Of a DNA stretch of 64,000 nucleotides, positions 42,091 through 50,705 are shown one piece after another (the stretch's first letter is position 1; every line of letters begins with the position of its first letter). The notes beneath the pieces are model-generated. The model was given only the letters and a program-made list of their open reading frames with translations, searched no databases and was not told where the DNA came from. The stretch lies in contig NZ_BOLP01000015.1 of assembly GCF_016861695.1 (NCBI RefSeq), forward strand, positions 18,698-82,697, given 5' to 3'. This DNA is from Levilactobacillus andaensis (lineage in GTDB: Bacteria > Bacillota > Bacilli > Lactobacillales > Lactobacillaceae). Position numbers and translations under genes: made by a program.

Positions 42091-42857
42091 TTAACGATCT
42101 TGAACTTCTTTGCGGAAGTAAAGCGCATGTAGAAGGTTTCAGCCGTCTTAGAACCCTTAGGCGTGTAAGTAATCTTCCAGAAAGTAGGCGTCTTAGCATC
42201 TACGCTGTACTTCGCGTAAGAAACTAAAGTCTTAACCTTCTTGCCGTTCTTGTAAAGGGTTTGGTTAAAACCAGTCTTTTGACTGAAGACGAACTTTTGG
42301 GAGTACTTGTTGGCCGTGTTAGAAGCCCAAGTCCCAGTTGGCGTCTTAACGGAGAAGCTAGCAGCCGTACTCTTCTTGGTAGCAGTCTTGGTTGCGGTCG
42401 TCTTCTTCGTGGTGGTCTTCTTGGTCGTAGTCGTCTTAGCTGCGGTCTTCTTCGTGGTCGTTGCGGCCTTCGTTGAAGCAGCTTGGACGCGGATGATCCG
42501 GTAGAAGTAAGCCTTAGTCTTCGCATTCGTTGCGTACACGTAGACGTTAGCGTCCTTCTTTAGCTTGTTGGACAACTTGATGGTGTATTTTCCAGTCGTC
42601 TTAGAAGCCGTGCCACTTGCCAAGTTCTTCTTAGCATTCTTCGTGGCCTTGACCGTGATCTTAGAGCCCTTCGTAGCAGTCCCTGAAATCGTCGTTGACG
42701 TCGTGTAAATGGCGTTGACCTTCAAGCTTGGGCTAACGTAAGTTGACTTCGTTGCCGCGTGAGCCGTCGTTGCGGAGGTAACTGCAGTAGCTGGGACCGT
42801 TGCGCCAACAGTGGCTAACGTGACTAACCCAGTCAAAGCAACCATAAATTTCTTCAT
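42018..42857 (-). CDS. Secreted surface protein with Lys/Thr-rich linker
   Basis: A 279-residue protein. A signal peptide (about 1-35, cleavage after AHA) precedes an Ig-like domain (about 40-125; SGTATKGSKITVKA). A low-complexity Lys/Thr/Ala linker (about 127-170) leads to a C-terminal beta-rich domain (about 172-279) ending SKNQVISTKAGVAPAAKW..KA. It has no LPXTG, so attachment is probably by charge. The last ~23 codons and terminator recur in the two 58-residue ORFs, making this gene the likely source. An inverted repeat TTTAAG..CTTAAA lies upstream (about 42969-42985). Confidence 0.8.
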   Translation of the reverse strand: MKKFMVALTGLVTLATVGATVPATAVTSATTAHAATKSTYVSPSLKVNAIYTTSTTISGTATKGSKITVKATKNAKKNLASGTASKTTGKYTIKLSNKLKKDANVYVYATNAKTKAYFYRIIRVQAASTKAATTTKKTAAKTTTTKKTTTKKTTATKTATKKSTAASFSVKTPTGTWASNTANKYSQKFVFSQKTGFNQTLYKNGKKVKTLVSYAKYSVDAKTPTFWKITYTPKGSKTAETFYMRFTSAKKFKIVNSKNQVISTKAGVAPAAKWTFTKA

Positions 42858-43143
42858 TATATTCTGACCCCTTAGTCTACCGGCAGTTACCCACCGGCAT
42901 ATTTTTTAAACCGACTTGTAGTATAACAGATTTTTTACAAAATCGTTACATAATCGAACAAGAGTTTAGGGTTTTTTAAGCACCCTTAAACTAGTCTTAA
43001 TCTTCAATTAGTAATTGGGTTAACTGATTCCGCGAGTAAGTTAATGTGAGGCTTCTAACATTCAGCGTACGAACATTAGAATATGATGACAAGTTTTTTT
43101 ACTTAGTGCTACAATTGTTAGATATAAAAGGAGCGCGATACTG

Positions 43144-44871
43144 ATGACACAGGCAAAGCGACGCAATAACGTTATGACTTTATTTAGTCAAATAAAATTT
43201 CCTAAACTCTTATTTTTCGGTGGTATTTTACTAACGATCGGTGGTGTGGCCTTCTCACTGATTTTACCTTTGGAGGTCCGAACGTTTGTCGATAGTTTTA
43301 AGACGGGTTTTTCAGCTCGTAGTTTAACCTTAATCATCATCATGCTCGTAGGGTCCACCGTTTTTGATATGGGTGGCGGCTACCTCTTGGGTGTGTCTGG
43401 TCTACGTATCGTTAGTCAATTGCGGCACAAAATTTCAGCCCATATCATCACGTTACCGGTCCCGTTCTTTGACACGCACCGGTCAGCTGAAGTCGCTAGT
43501 CACGTCAGCAGTGACACTGAAAAAATCAACAACTTAATTAGCGGTAACGTGAGCACCTTAGTCTCTGGGCTGCTACTAACCGTTGGCTCAGTAATTATCC
43601 TGTTTACCATTAGCCCCTTATTGACGGCCATTATCATTGGGGCCTTGGCCTTAATGTCAGCCATCATCGCGCCGATCTCTAAAAAGGAAGTCAAATTGTA
43701 TCACGAAACGCAGGACCAATTAGGCAAATACAACGCCGACCTCCAGCAAAGCATTGCTGAAATCCGCTTGATCAAGACCTCGGATGCCGAACCTGGTATG
43801 ATTCGTATTCTGGGGAAACGTATTCAGCAGCTTTACCGGACTAATTTGCACATTACCCTGCTAAACGCGCTCATCAACCCAATTGATTTTGCTATTTTAA
43901 TGGGGACGATTTTCTTCGTCTTCATTGCCGGTGGTGCCATGGTTTCCCGCGGCATCATTACGATTGGGACTTTGACCTCATTTCTCATCTACGTTTTCCA
44001 GATTCTCACGCCAGTCGCTAACGTTGGAACAACGCTGACTGAATTCAGAGCCGCTAACGGTGCCGCCGAAACGCTGACCGAGCTGCTCAATCACCCTGGT
44101 GAGGCGACGACCACGCTCAGTGACGACGTGCCGACCACCTCTTCGGCCATCACCTTTGACCACGTGAACTTTAGCTACCAGACCGGCGACGGCCCAACCA
44201 TCAACGACCTGTCCCTGACGATTGCACCGCAGAAGACGACCGCGTTCGTTGGCCCCAGTGGTGGCGGGAAGTCCACAATTCTTAGCCTGATCGAACGCTT
44301 CTACCATTTGGACAGCGGGACCATCACCTACGCCGGACGCAACGTGCAGGACATCCCCTTGCCGCAGTGGCGCGCGTCAATCTCCTACGTCTCGCAGGAA
44401 ACGTCGATGCTGTTCGGCACAATTCGCGACAACCTGGTCTTCGGGCTAACGACTAAACCGGACGATGACACGATCAAAAGGGCGCTACAATCCGCGGCGG
44501 CACTGGATTTCGTCAACGATTTGCCAGCTGGCTTGGACACGGAACTCGCTGAACAGGCCCAAAACCTCTCTGGCGGTCAGATTCAACGGTTGATGATTGC
44601 CCGCGCCTTCCTTCGACCAGCGCCGATCATCATCCTCGATGAAGCCACGGCCAGCCTGGACAGCGCGTCGGAACAGTCGATTGAAGACGCCATCGAACGC
44701 CTCCAACAGACCAAGACCATCATCATCGTTGCCCACCGCCTCGCCACGGTCAAGAACGCCAACACCATCTTCTTCATCGAAAAGGGCGCCGTCACCGGTT
44801 CCGGCACGCACCAGAGCCTGATTGCGACGCACCCGCTGTACCGGCAGTATGTGGAGGAGCAATTGGTTTAA
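43144..44871 (+). CDS. ABC multidrug exporter (LmrA/MsbA-like)
   Basis: A 575-residue homodimeric-type exporter: membrane domain (about 20-320) with IRLIKTSDAE in a coupling-helix region, ATPase domain with GPSGGGKST, LSGGQIQRL, IILDEATASLD and switch His in IVAHRL. AAAGGAGCG precedes the ATG. It is monocistronic. GC content is like the core genome, unlike the ABC pair at 38-41.6 kb. Confidence 0.85.
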   Translation: MTQAKRRNNVMTLFSQIKFPKLLFFGGILLTIGGVAFSLILPLEVRTFVDSFKTGFSARSLTLIIIMLVGSTVFDMGGGYLLGVSGLRIVSQLRHKISAHIITLPVPFFDTHRSAEVASHVSSDTEKINNLISGNVSTLVSGLLLTVGSVIILFTISPLLTAIIIGALALMSAIIAPISKKEVKLYHETQDQLGKYNADLQQSIAEIRLIKTSDAEPGMIRILGKRIQQLYRTNLHITLLNALINPIDFAILMGTIFFVFIAGGAMVSRGIITIGTLTSFLIYVFQILTPVANVGTTLTEFRAANGAAETLTELLNHPGEATTTLSDDVPTTSSAITFDHVNFSYQTGDGPTINDLSLTIAPQKTTAFVGPSGGGKSTILSLIERFYHLDSGTITYAGRNVQDIPLPQWRASISYVSQETSMLFGTIRDNLVFGLTTKPDDDTIKRALQSAAALDFVNDLPAGLDTELAEQAQNLSGGQIQRLMIARAFLRPAPIIILDEATASLDSASEQSIEDAIERLQQTKTIIIVAHRLATVKNANTIFFIEKGAVTGSGTHQSLIATHPLYRQYVEEQLV

Positions 44872-44895
44872 ATTGGCCGCGCTCCGGCTCAGACT
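44872..44895 (+). repeat. Remnant of repeat R3 (copy e)
   Basis: TTGGCCGCGCTCCGGCTCAG joins the left end of R3 directly to its right end, as if all between had been deleted. It overlaps the stop codon of the exporter gene. Confidence 0.55.
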
Positions 44896-44961
44896 AAATT
44901 TTTCCATTACACTGCTTGTGGACGTGTCGTACCAATCTCATTAGAACTATATTTAAACTAC

Positions 44962-45005
44962 AAAGGACTCAGAACGCATGATACTCCGCGTTCTGAGTCC
45001 TTTTG
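44962..45005. terminator. Terminator between exporter and acetyltransferase genes
   Basis: AAAGGACTCAGAACGC pairs with GCGTTCTGAGTCCTTTT; symmetrical, so usable from both sides. Confidence 0.85.
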
Positions 45006-45063
45006 TCACTGTTATAATTTCCACATAACAATCTAAATAGAGATACGGCCACTTCAAGCTAAC

Positions 45064-45900
45064 TTATTTTCCAGCAAACGTCCCCGTCTCCGCATCTTTT
45101 TGCCGGTAGTAATCCAACGCAAAGTCAACGATGGCGCGAAATGAGAAGGTCCGCAGCAGCGTGCCATTGGCTAACGTCAGGTCGTGCACGGCGCCTCTAT
45201 TAGCCGCCACGAACTTGGCCCCCATCTCGTTGAAGTCGTCATAGGGTTCCAGCTCAATGGCCGCATAGTCGACCCATTTTGTCTGGCCATCGACCAACAC
45301 CGGCGCCGACTCTTGGAAACGGGGCCGATCCAGCTGCGACTCCGCCAAGTGAATGGCCGTACAGCTCTCAAAGTCCGTGCCCAGGCACACGACCTTGGCG
45401 TCCAAGTCGTAAAGTTTCTGGAGCGGGCTGTTCACGCCAAATGGCAGGTCGTAGGTCATCGTTTCGCAAATGCTCTCGGCATCCTTACCCCATGCCGTTA
45501 GCGAGCAGGTCGGGTGGCCGCTACGATGAACGCCCGGTTGATTGCGGAAATATTCCGGCGTCAGCCCAATGTAGTGAATCGGCGTGGTCTGGGGGTCATA
45601 CCCCGGTAACCCGGCGATCACCTTGGATTGAAGCGATTTTTCAACCGGCGGATAGAGCCATTCCTTCGGGTCCGAATAGTCCGCCGACTGGGCTGGCATG
45701 GCGATGTTGCCTTGGTTCAAAACGCTCTGGAGCGTACTGACCACCGTCTGTTCCCCACCCGGGATGAAGCCGAATGCGCTTAATTTTGTATGGACCAAGC
45801 ACGAATCCGTGGCGGTCAAACCGAGCTGGCGTAAATCAGCCGCCAGTTCATCACCAGTCGTCACGGTCGTAATGGTCTTTGCTTTCCAATCTGTCGTCAT
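45064..45900 (-). CDS. AAC(3)-family N-acetyltransferase
   Basis: A 278-residue protein of the antibiotic NAT family, which transfers acetyl from acetyl-CoA to aminoglycoside 3-amino groups. HTKLSAFGFIPGG near residue 37 corresponds to the conserved H-S-S-L-x-x-x-G-x-V-x-G-G start, and HRSGHPTCSLTAWGK (about 130) to the family's R-x-x-H-P-x-x-S motif. AGAGGAAA precedes the ATG. Chromosomal copies in lactobacilli often have other or unknown substrates, so resistance is not implied. Confidence 0.82.
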   Translation of the reverse strand: MTTDWKAKTITTVTTGDELAADLRQLGLTATDSCLVHTKLSAFGFIPGGEQTVVSTLQSVLNQGNIAMPAQSADYSDPKEWLYPPVEKSLQSKVIAGLPGYDPQTTPIHYIGLTPEYFRNQPGVHRSGHPTCSLTAWGKDAESICETMTYDLPFGVNSPLQKLYDLDAKVVCLGTDFESCTAIHLAESQLDRPRFQESAPVLVDGQTKWVDYAAIELEPYDDFNEMGAKFVAANRGAVHDLTLANGTLLRTFSFRAIVDFALDYYRQKDAETGTFAGK

Positions 45901-46057
45901 CTATTTTCCTCTTTTCGTTGTCTTTCTCATTTTATCATTATTTTCTCATTTTTCCAGAACTATCGTAACCGTTGCCCTATCTCATTTTCCAGTGACCGCC
46001 AACGCAGCCAATCGCCAAAACGTCATGGACCCCATTTTTTGCGGGACATAAACACAG

Positions 46058-46083
46058 CTTTAAGCTAGTTTAAAGGATATAAT
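46058..46083 (+). promoter_or_regulatory. Promoter region of the 708-residue LPXTG gene with palindrome
   Basis: CTTTAAGCTAGTTTAAAG (46058-46075) is a palindrome directly upstream of a TATAAT -10 (46078-46083). A good -35 is lacking, so an activator or repressor site is likely. Confidence 0.5.
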
Positions 46084-46128
46084 GTCTATAGAGAGAGAAA
46101 TCTGACCTGCCAATCAAAGGAGGCGTTC

Positions 46129-48255
46129 ATGATGTCCCACAACCTGACCCGGGCACCCTTAGTTCTAGCACTTATCGCGGGCGGACTGCTCGCTAGCGGC
46201 GAAGTCACCGCCCAAGCCGATGACACACCGGCTGCCGCAGCAACCACCCAGAATCAAAAAAGTGTGGCACTCGCTGACCAGTCTAGCGTGACCCTGACAC
46301 CGGCCGCTCAACCTGCCGAAGACGCAACGATTAACGAGTCGGCTGCCCCCACTACTGATGAGACGACCCCACCGACAACGACCACTGACGAGTCCGAGCC
46401 ACCAGCTGTGGACTCAGCGACGCCAGACCCAGTGGACGATTCAACAACCGGTTCTATGAAAGCGGTAACAAACGACGAAACGACCGATTCAACTGCCACG
46501 AATCCTGATACAATTACCGCTAAAGAAACAGCTAAGACAATAGATAAACAAAAATCACCCGAGAAACCCGTCGTCGACCCGACCACACCTAAAGATGGCA
46601 CGACCACCGCGGTCCGGTCCACGACTGCCACACCCACGGGCTTAGCGAAGACCGCCGCCAAGGTCACGCCGCAGAGTGACCCCGCCGACGACGAGCTAGT
46701 CATGATTGCCGACCCGACCTTGGAACAGGCCGTGCGCGACAGTTTCTCCTTAAAGGGCGATGCCCCGCTGACCTATGGCGTTATTCGCCGCTACGGGACC
46801 AACGGCTTCGATGGCCAGGTGCCGCTAAATATCAAGATCATCAATGGTAAAACGATTACCAGTTTTGAAGGCCTAGACGCGCTGAAATACCTGCCGCAGA
46901 ATAAAATGATCACTTTCTACGCGACGATTGCGGACGACAAACAGGTTGCGGCCAATTTAGACTTTTCGCCATTAGTTAACCTGCGTTTCAAACAGTTCGA
47001 AGTCTCATCCAACTACTTCGGGGCCATGTCCGACACGGCCCTCCAGACGATCATGCAGATCGACCCGACCATCATCGACTCGGTCAGCCTGTCGGGTAGC
47101 CTCTACATGAAGAACAAGAACGGCATGACGAACCGCCAGTTGGCCATACTGGGGCCGTGGTTGACCACCGTTGCCAATAACGGCCACGGTGCGTACGGGT
47201 TTAACCACCTTACGCTGACCAACAACTGTCTGACGGACTTCACGCCCCTCAGCGGCATTACGACCAAGGACGCCTGGATCACGGCCATCGGGCAGTACTA
47301 CGACAACCCTGATCCCATCAACATCGTCATTGGTCAGCCCGCTATCTTTAGTGCGACCGAATCCATCGGCTTTTTGGGCGAACCACTGATTTTTAACGCG
47401 CCCTACTCCTTTAACGCTAACGATGAAGGCACCTACGCGCCCATCACCAATCTCGGCAATGGCAAGCTACAGATCGACACGCCATTCATCTACGACAATG
47501 ACCCCATCAACAACTGGATCACGTATGGACCGTATGGCTTCATTTTCGCTGGCGGGCCCTCCGAAAAATACGTCGACGTCATCTACCCGAACAATATCGA
47601 ACTCCAATACGACGTCCGGATCTACCGGCAGGTCAACTGGCTGGAACATCCCCAATTGACCATCAAGCTCATGACGACCGATGGGCAAGAGCTGGCGACC
47701 GTGGACCGCGATGGCAAATTGATCGGCGACGCCTTTGACGTGACCGACCTGACCAAACGCGACGGCTATACCTTCGTGGCCGACAAGAGTGACGACCTGA
47801 CCGGAACTTACCAGCAGGACCCGCAGACACTCACGTTAGTCTTTAAGAAAACACCGCCAACGGTGACCCCACCTGGCGGCCCGGACCCCGAAACACCGGA
47901 AACGCCAGATCCGGGTAATCCAGAAGTCCCGGAAACACCTGACCCCGGCAATCCCGGGACACCGGGAGAACCGGGCAACCCCGGTAATGTCGTGACCCCT
48001 GGCGGTGATGGCGACTTGGTGACGCCAGACAAACCGGGTAGTGGTAACAACGTTCAGACCGGTGGCGCGGGTGCCGGTTCGACCGCAACCGTGATGCCAA
48101 CGGCAACGGGTACTCTGAACCATGACCAAGCTCAGCAACAACAAGCCGCCCTGCCACAGACCGATGAGAGTTCTCAGACTTTTCTTGCGACATTGGGTGC
48201 TGCCTGCCTAGCCCTGTTGAGTGGTTTGGGTTTGGCACTGTTTAAGCGGCGGTAG
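46129..48255 (+). CDS. LPXTG surface protein with leucine-rich-like region
   Basis: A 708-residue wall-anchored protein. Signal peptide (about 1-30; cleavage near TAQA|D), then a Thr/Pro/Asp-rich stalk (to about 180), a folded region (about 190-470) with leucine-rich-repeat-like segments (ITSFEGLDALKYL, NHLTLTNNCLTDFTPLSGI), one MucBP-like beta domain (about 490-580), a Pro/Gly/Glu repeat region and the sorting signal LPQTD with hydrophobic helix and KRR tail. Sortase A would link it to peptidoglycan. AAAGGAGG precedes two adjacent ATG codons. Probably an adhesin. Confidence 0.85.
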   Translation: MMSHNLTRAPLVLALIAGGLLASGEVTAQADDTPAAAATTQNQKSVALADQSSVTLTPAAQPAEDATINESAAPTTDETTPPTTTTDESEPPAVDSATPDPVDDSTTGSMKAVTNDETTDSTATNPDTITAKETAKTIDKQKSPEKPVVDPTTPKDGTTTAVRSTTATPTGLAKTAAKVTPQSDPADDELVMIADPTLEQAVRDSFSLKGDAPLTYGVIRRYGTNGFDGQVPLNIKIINGKTITSFEGLDALKYLPQNKMITFYATIADDKQVAANLDFSPLVNLRFKQFEVSSNYFGAMSDTALQTIMQIDPTIIDSVSLSGSLYMKNKNGMTNRQLAILGPWLTTVANNGHGAYGFNHLTLTNNCLTDFTPLSGITTKDAWITAIGQYYDNPDPINIVIGQPAIFSATESIGFLGEPLIFNAPYSFNANDEGTYAPITNLGNGKLQIDTPFIYDNDPINNWITYGPYGFIFAGGPSEKYVDVIYPNNIELQYDVRIYRQVNWLEHPQLTIKLMTTDGQELATVDRDGKLIGDAFDVTDLTKRDGYTFVADKSDDLTGTYQQDPQTLTLVFKKTPPTVTPPGGPDPETPETPDPGNPEVPETPDPGNPGTPGEPGNPGNVVTPGGDGDLVTPDKPGSGNNVQTGGAGAGSTATVMPTATGTLNHDQAQQQQAALPQTDESSQTFLATLGAACLALLSGLGLALFKRR

Positions 48256-48349
48256 AGAGCCTCTGTATTTGCTAAATACAGCCGACATTTAGTGACTAGT
48301 CGTTACTTTTTCTACTACTAATGATTGAACCACTCACTTCAATTTGAAG

Positions 48350-48385
48350 AAGCCCCACCGAGTAAGATGATCGGTGGGGCTTTTT
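48350..48385 (+). terminator. Terminator after the LPXTG gene
   Basis: AGCCCCACCG pairs with CGGTGGGGCT followed by TTTTT. Confidence 0.85.
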
Positions 48386-48459
48386 GGGCGTGGTGAATTG
48401 TCTGCTTGGAGATTAACAGAAAGTACGGGCAATGTTGGTTTCTTAGTTACGGACAAGCT

Positions 48460-48652
48460 CAATCTAAGCCGGAGGCGGCCAGGGATGTAGCCAGCCGTGG
48501 AGGTGGTGTTAACTGACGATTTTTGCCAGTTTACAGCACGGGCGACTTTGAAGACGCGTGACCTTCGCGGCTTCAAATCGAGTCGGAGGACCGTTCCTCA
48601 GTCCGGAGCGTCCCCACAGCAGGCGGAATCCCTGGCAGCCGGAGTGCGGCCA
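48460..48652 (-). repeat. Dispersed repeat R3, copy d (inverted)
   Basis: A full-length R3 in the opposite orientation to the others. Its central hairpin TTTGAAGACGCG / CGCGGCTTCAAA is cleaner than in copy b and resembles the third hairpin of R2. No R2 lies beside it. Confidence 0.75.
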
Positions 48653-49095
48653 CTTTTCACCAATATCAGCAGCCATTACTTAAAATCCAAAACAAATTTG
48701 CCTAGACCGATTCCTCTAACGTTACTTTCGCGCCAATATTTGGTAGACTGTCCGTGATAGCGATTTCAGTTTTTGGGCACTAAGAAAGGCGTTTCCATGA
48801 CCATTTCGCGAAAATATAAATGCTTTCATGAAAACGAATTTTGACTGAAAACGTTGATTTCATAGCATTGCAACCGGTTGTCCTAAATTTAAATTCTTGC
48901 TTTAAAAAGGTCGCGTTTCATGGAGAAGTAGCGTATAATAACTTTCGAAGTGGTCTAGACATACTTGCTAGACACTCGCGGACCCAGGATGGTTGCCCCC
49001 ATCTTTGGATAACCGGATTGCATCGTTGGATTCTCATTTTTTGTAGACACAACGCATATAACTAAGGTACTTAAACTTTAAGGAGTGACGATCTC
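48653..49095 (+). other. zwf upstream region
   Basis: About 440 bases with no credible gene. TATAAT at 48934-48939 could serve a leader of about 150 bases before zwf. No riboswitch class was recognised in it. Confidence 0.45.
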
Positions 49096-50583
49096 GTGGC
49101 AACTGAACGTAAAGCTTTATTCTTGTTCTTCGGTGGTACTGGTGACTTGGCTTACCGGAAACTTTACCCAAGTCTTTTCAACCTTTATAAGAAAGGTAAC
49201 TTGCGGTCCCATTTCGCAGTTATCGGGACTTCTCGTCAAGCAATGGACGACGACAAGTTCCGGGAAGCCGTTCGTAAGTCTTTGGCCGACAGCGGTAACC
49301 GCGCCGACTCAAAGGAAGCAACGGACTTCTCATCTCATTTCTACTACCAAGCACACGACGTAACCAACACGGCGCACTACTCCGTCTTGAAGGAAGCCGC
49401 TGACAAGCTGGACAAGAAGTACAAGCTGGAAGGTAACCGGATTTTCTACCTGTCCATGGCCCCACAATTCTTCGGCACGATTGCCCAAGACCTGAAGAGC
49501 CAAGGCTTGATGTCCACCAACAAGGACGCCTTCAACCGCTTAGTCATTGAAAAGCCATTCGGCCGTGACTACGACTCCGCTAAACAATTAAACGACGCCT
49601 TAAGCAAGTCCTTCGATGAAGAACAAATCTTCCGGATCGACCACTACTTAGGTAAGGAAATGATCCAAAACATCGAAGCTTTGCGTTTTGGCAACACGCT
49701 GGTTGAATCCCTCTGGAACAACCGGTACATCGACAACATCCAAGTGACCCTTTCCGAAAAATTAGGGGTTGAAGAACGGGCTTCTTACTACGACAACAGT
49801 GGTGCCTTACGTGACATGGTCCAAAACCATATCATGCAAATCGTTTCCCTGTTGGCTATGGAACAACCTGTTGCCTTCACGGATACTGACATCCGGGCTG
49901 AAAAGGTCAAGGCTTTACGGAGCTTACGTGTTTACAACGTCGCCGACGCCGCAACCAACTTTGTTCGTGGCCAATATGGCTCGATCAACGACCAACCCGA
50001 CTACCGTCACGAAGACAATGTTCCAGAAGACTCTACGACTGAAACGTTCGTTGCCGGCAAGTTGTTATTTGACAACTACCGCTGGTCAGGTACCCCATTC
50101 TACGTCCGGACTGGGAAGATGCTGGCTGACAAGTTCACCCGCGTTGACGTGGTCTTCAAGCGTCCACTGGTTGATATCTTTGCCTTCCCACAATCTCAAA
50201 ATACGCCATTGGCTGCCAACGTTTTGACCATCTTCGTTGAACCACACGCAGGGTTCTCTCTGCAATTGAACGCCAAGACCAACGACGCTGGCTTCTCAAC
50301 GGAACCAATCAAGTTGGACTACTTGGTCGATGCTGAAAAGTCTAAGGAAACGCCAGAACCTTACGAACGTCTCTTGCATGACGTCTTGAAGGGTGACGGG
50401 ACCAACTTCTCTAGCTGGCCAGAAGTTTCCTACGCTTGGAAGTTTGTTGACCAAATCCGCCGCGTTTGGGACTTACAAGAACCACAATTCCCTAACTACA
50501 CGCCACATTCAATGGGACCAGCCGCCGCTGAAGAACTCATTCAACGCGACCACCGTGAATGGATCTACCGTTTAAACAAGTAA
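49096..50583 (+). CDS. zwf: Glucose-6-phosphate 1-dehydrogenase
   Basis: A 495-residue enzyme that oxidises glucose 6-phosphate with NAD(P)+ to the gluconolactone, the first step of the oxidative pentose phosphate and phosphoketolase routes. The nucleotide site GGTGDLAYRKLYPS is at 14-27. The substrate site RIDHYLGKEMIQN (about 178-190) holds the catalytic His. It starts at GTG with AAGGAGTGA ahead. gnd lies 4.5 kb away, not in the same operon. In a heterofermenter this enzyme carries the main glycolytic flux. Confidence 0.95.
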   Translation: MATERKALFLFFGGTGDLAYRKLYPSLFNLYKKGNLRSHFAVIGTSRQAMDDDKFREAVRKSLADSGNRADSKEATDFSSHFYYQAHDVTNTAHYSVLKEAADKLDKKYKLEGNRIFYLSMAPQFFGTIAQDLKSQGLMSTNKDAFNRLVIEKPFGRDYDSAKQLNDALSKSFDEEQIFRIDHYLGKEMIQNIEALRFGNTLVESLWNNRYIDNIQVTLSEKLGVEERASYYDNSGALRDMVQNHIMQIVSLLAMEQPVAFTDTDIRAEKVKALRSLRVYNVADAATNFVRGQYGSINDQPDYRHEDNVPEDSTTETFVAGKLLFDNYRWSGTPFYVRTGKMLADKFTRVDVVFKRPLVDIFAFPQSQNTPLAANVLTIFVEPHAGFSLQLNAKTNDAGFSTEPIKLDYLVDAEKSKETPEPYERLLHDVLKGDGTNFSSWPEVSYAWKFVDQIRRVWDLQEPQFPNYTPHSMGPAAAEELIQRDHREWIYRLNK

Positions 50584-50601
50584 TTTAAAACCTTAGATTG
50601 T

Positions 50602-50640
50602 AAAAACCACCGACTCCGATTTGGAGTTGGTGGTTTTTTC
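50602..50640 (+). terminator. Terminator of zwf
   Basis: AACCACCGACTCC pairs with GGAGTTGGTGGTT and runs into TTTTTT. Confidence 0.9.
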
Positions 50641-50705
50641 GTATACTCATAATTTTTGGGGGTTACCATAGCTGACGAGCATTATGGAATCCTCGAAAGG
50701 CTACC

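Noticed and set aside
48841..49065. A 74-residue ORF upstream of zwf
   Set aside because: Its first codon has no ribosome site, composition is not coding-like, and it covers the probable zwf promoter and leader.
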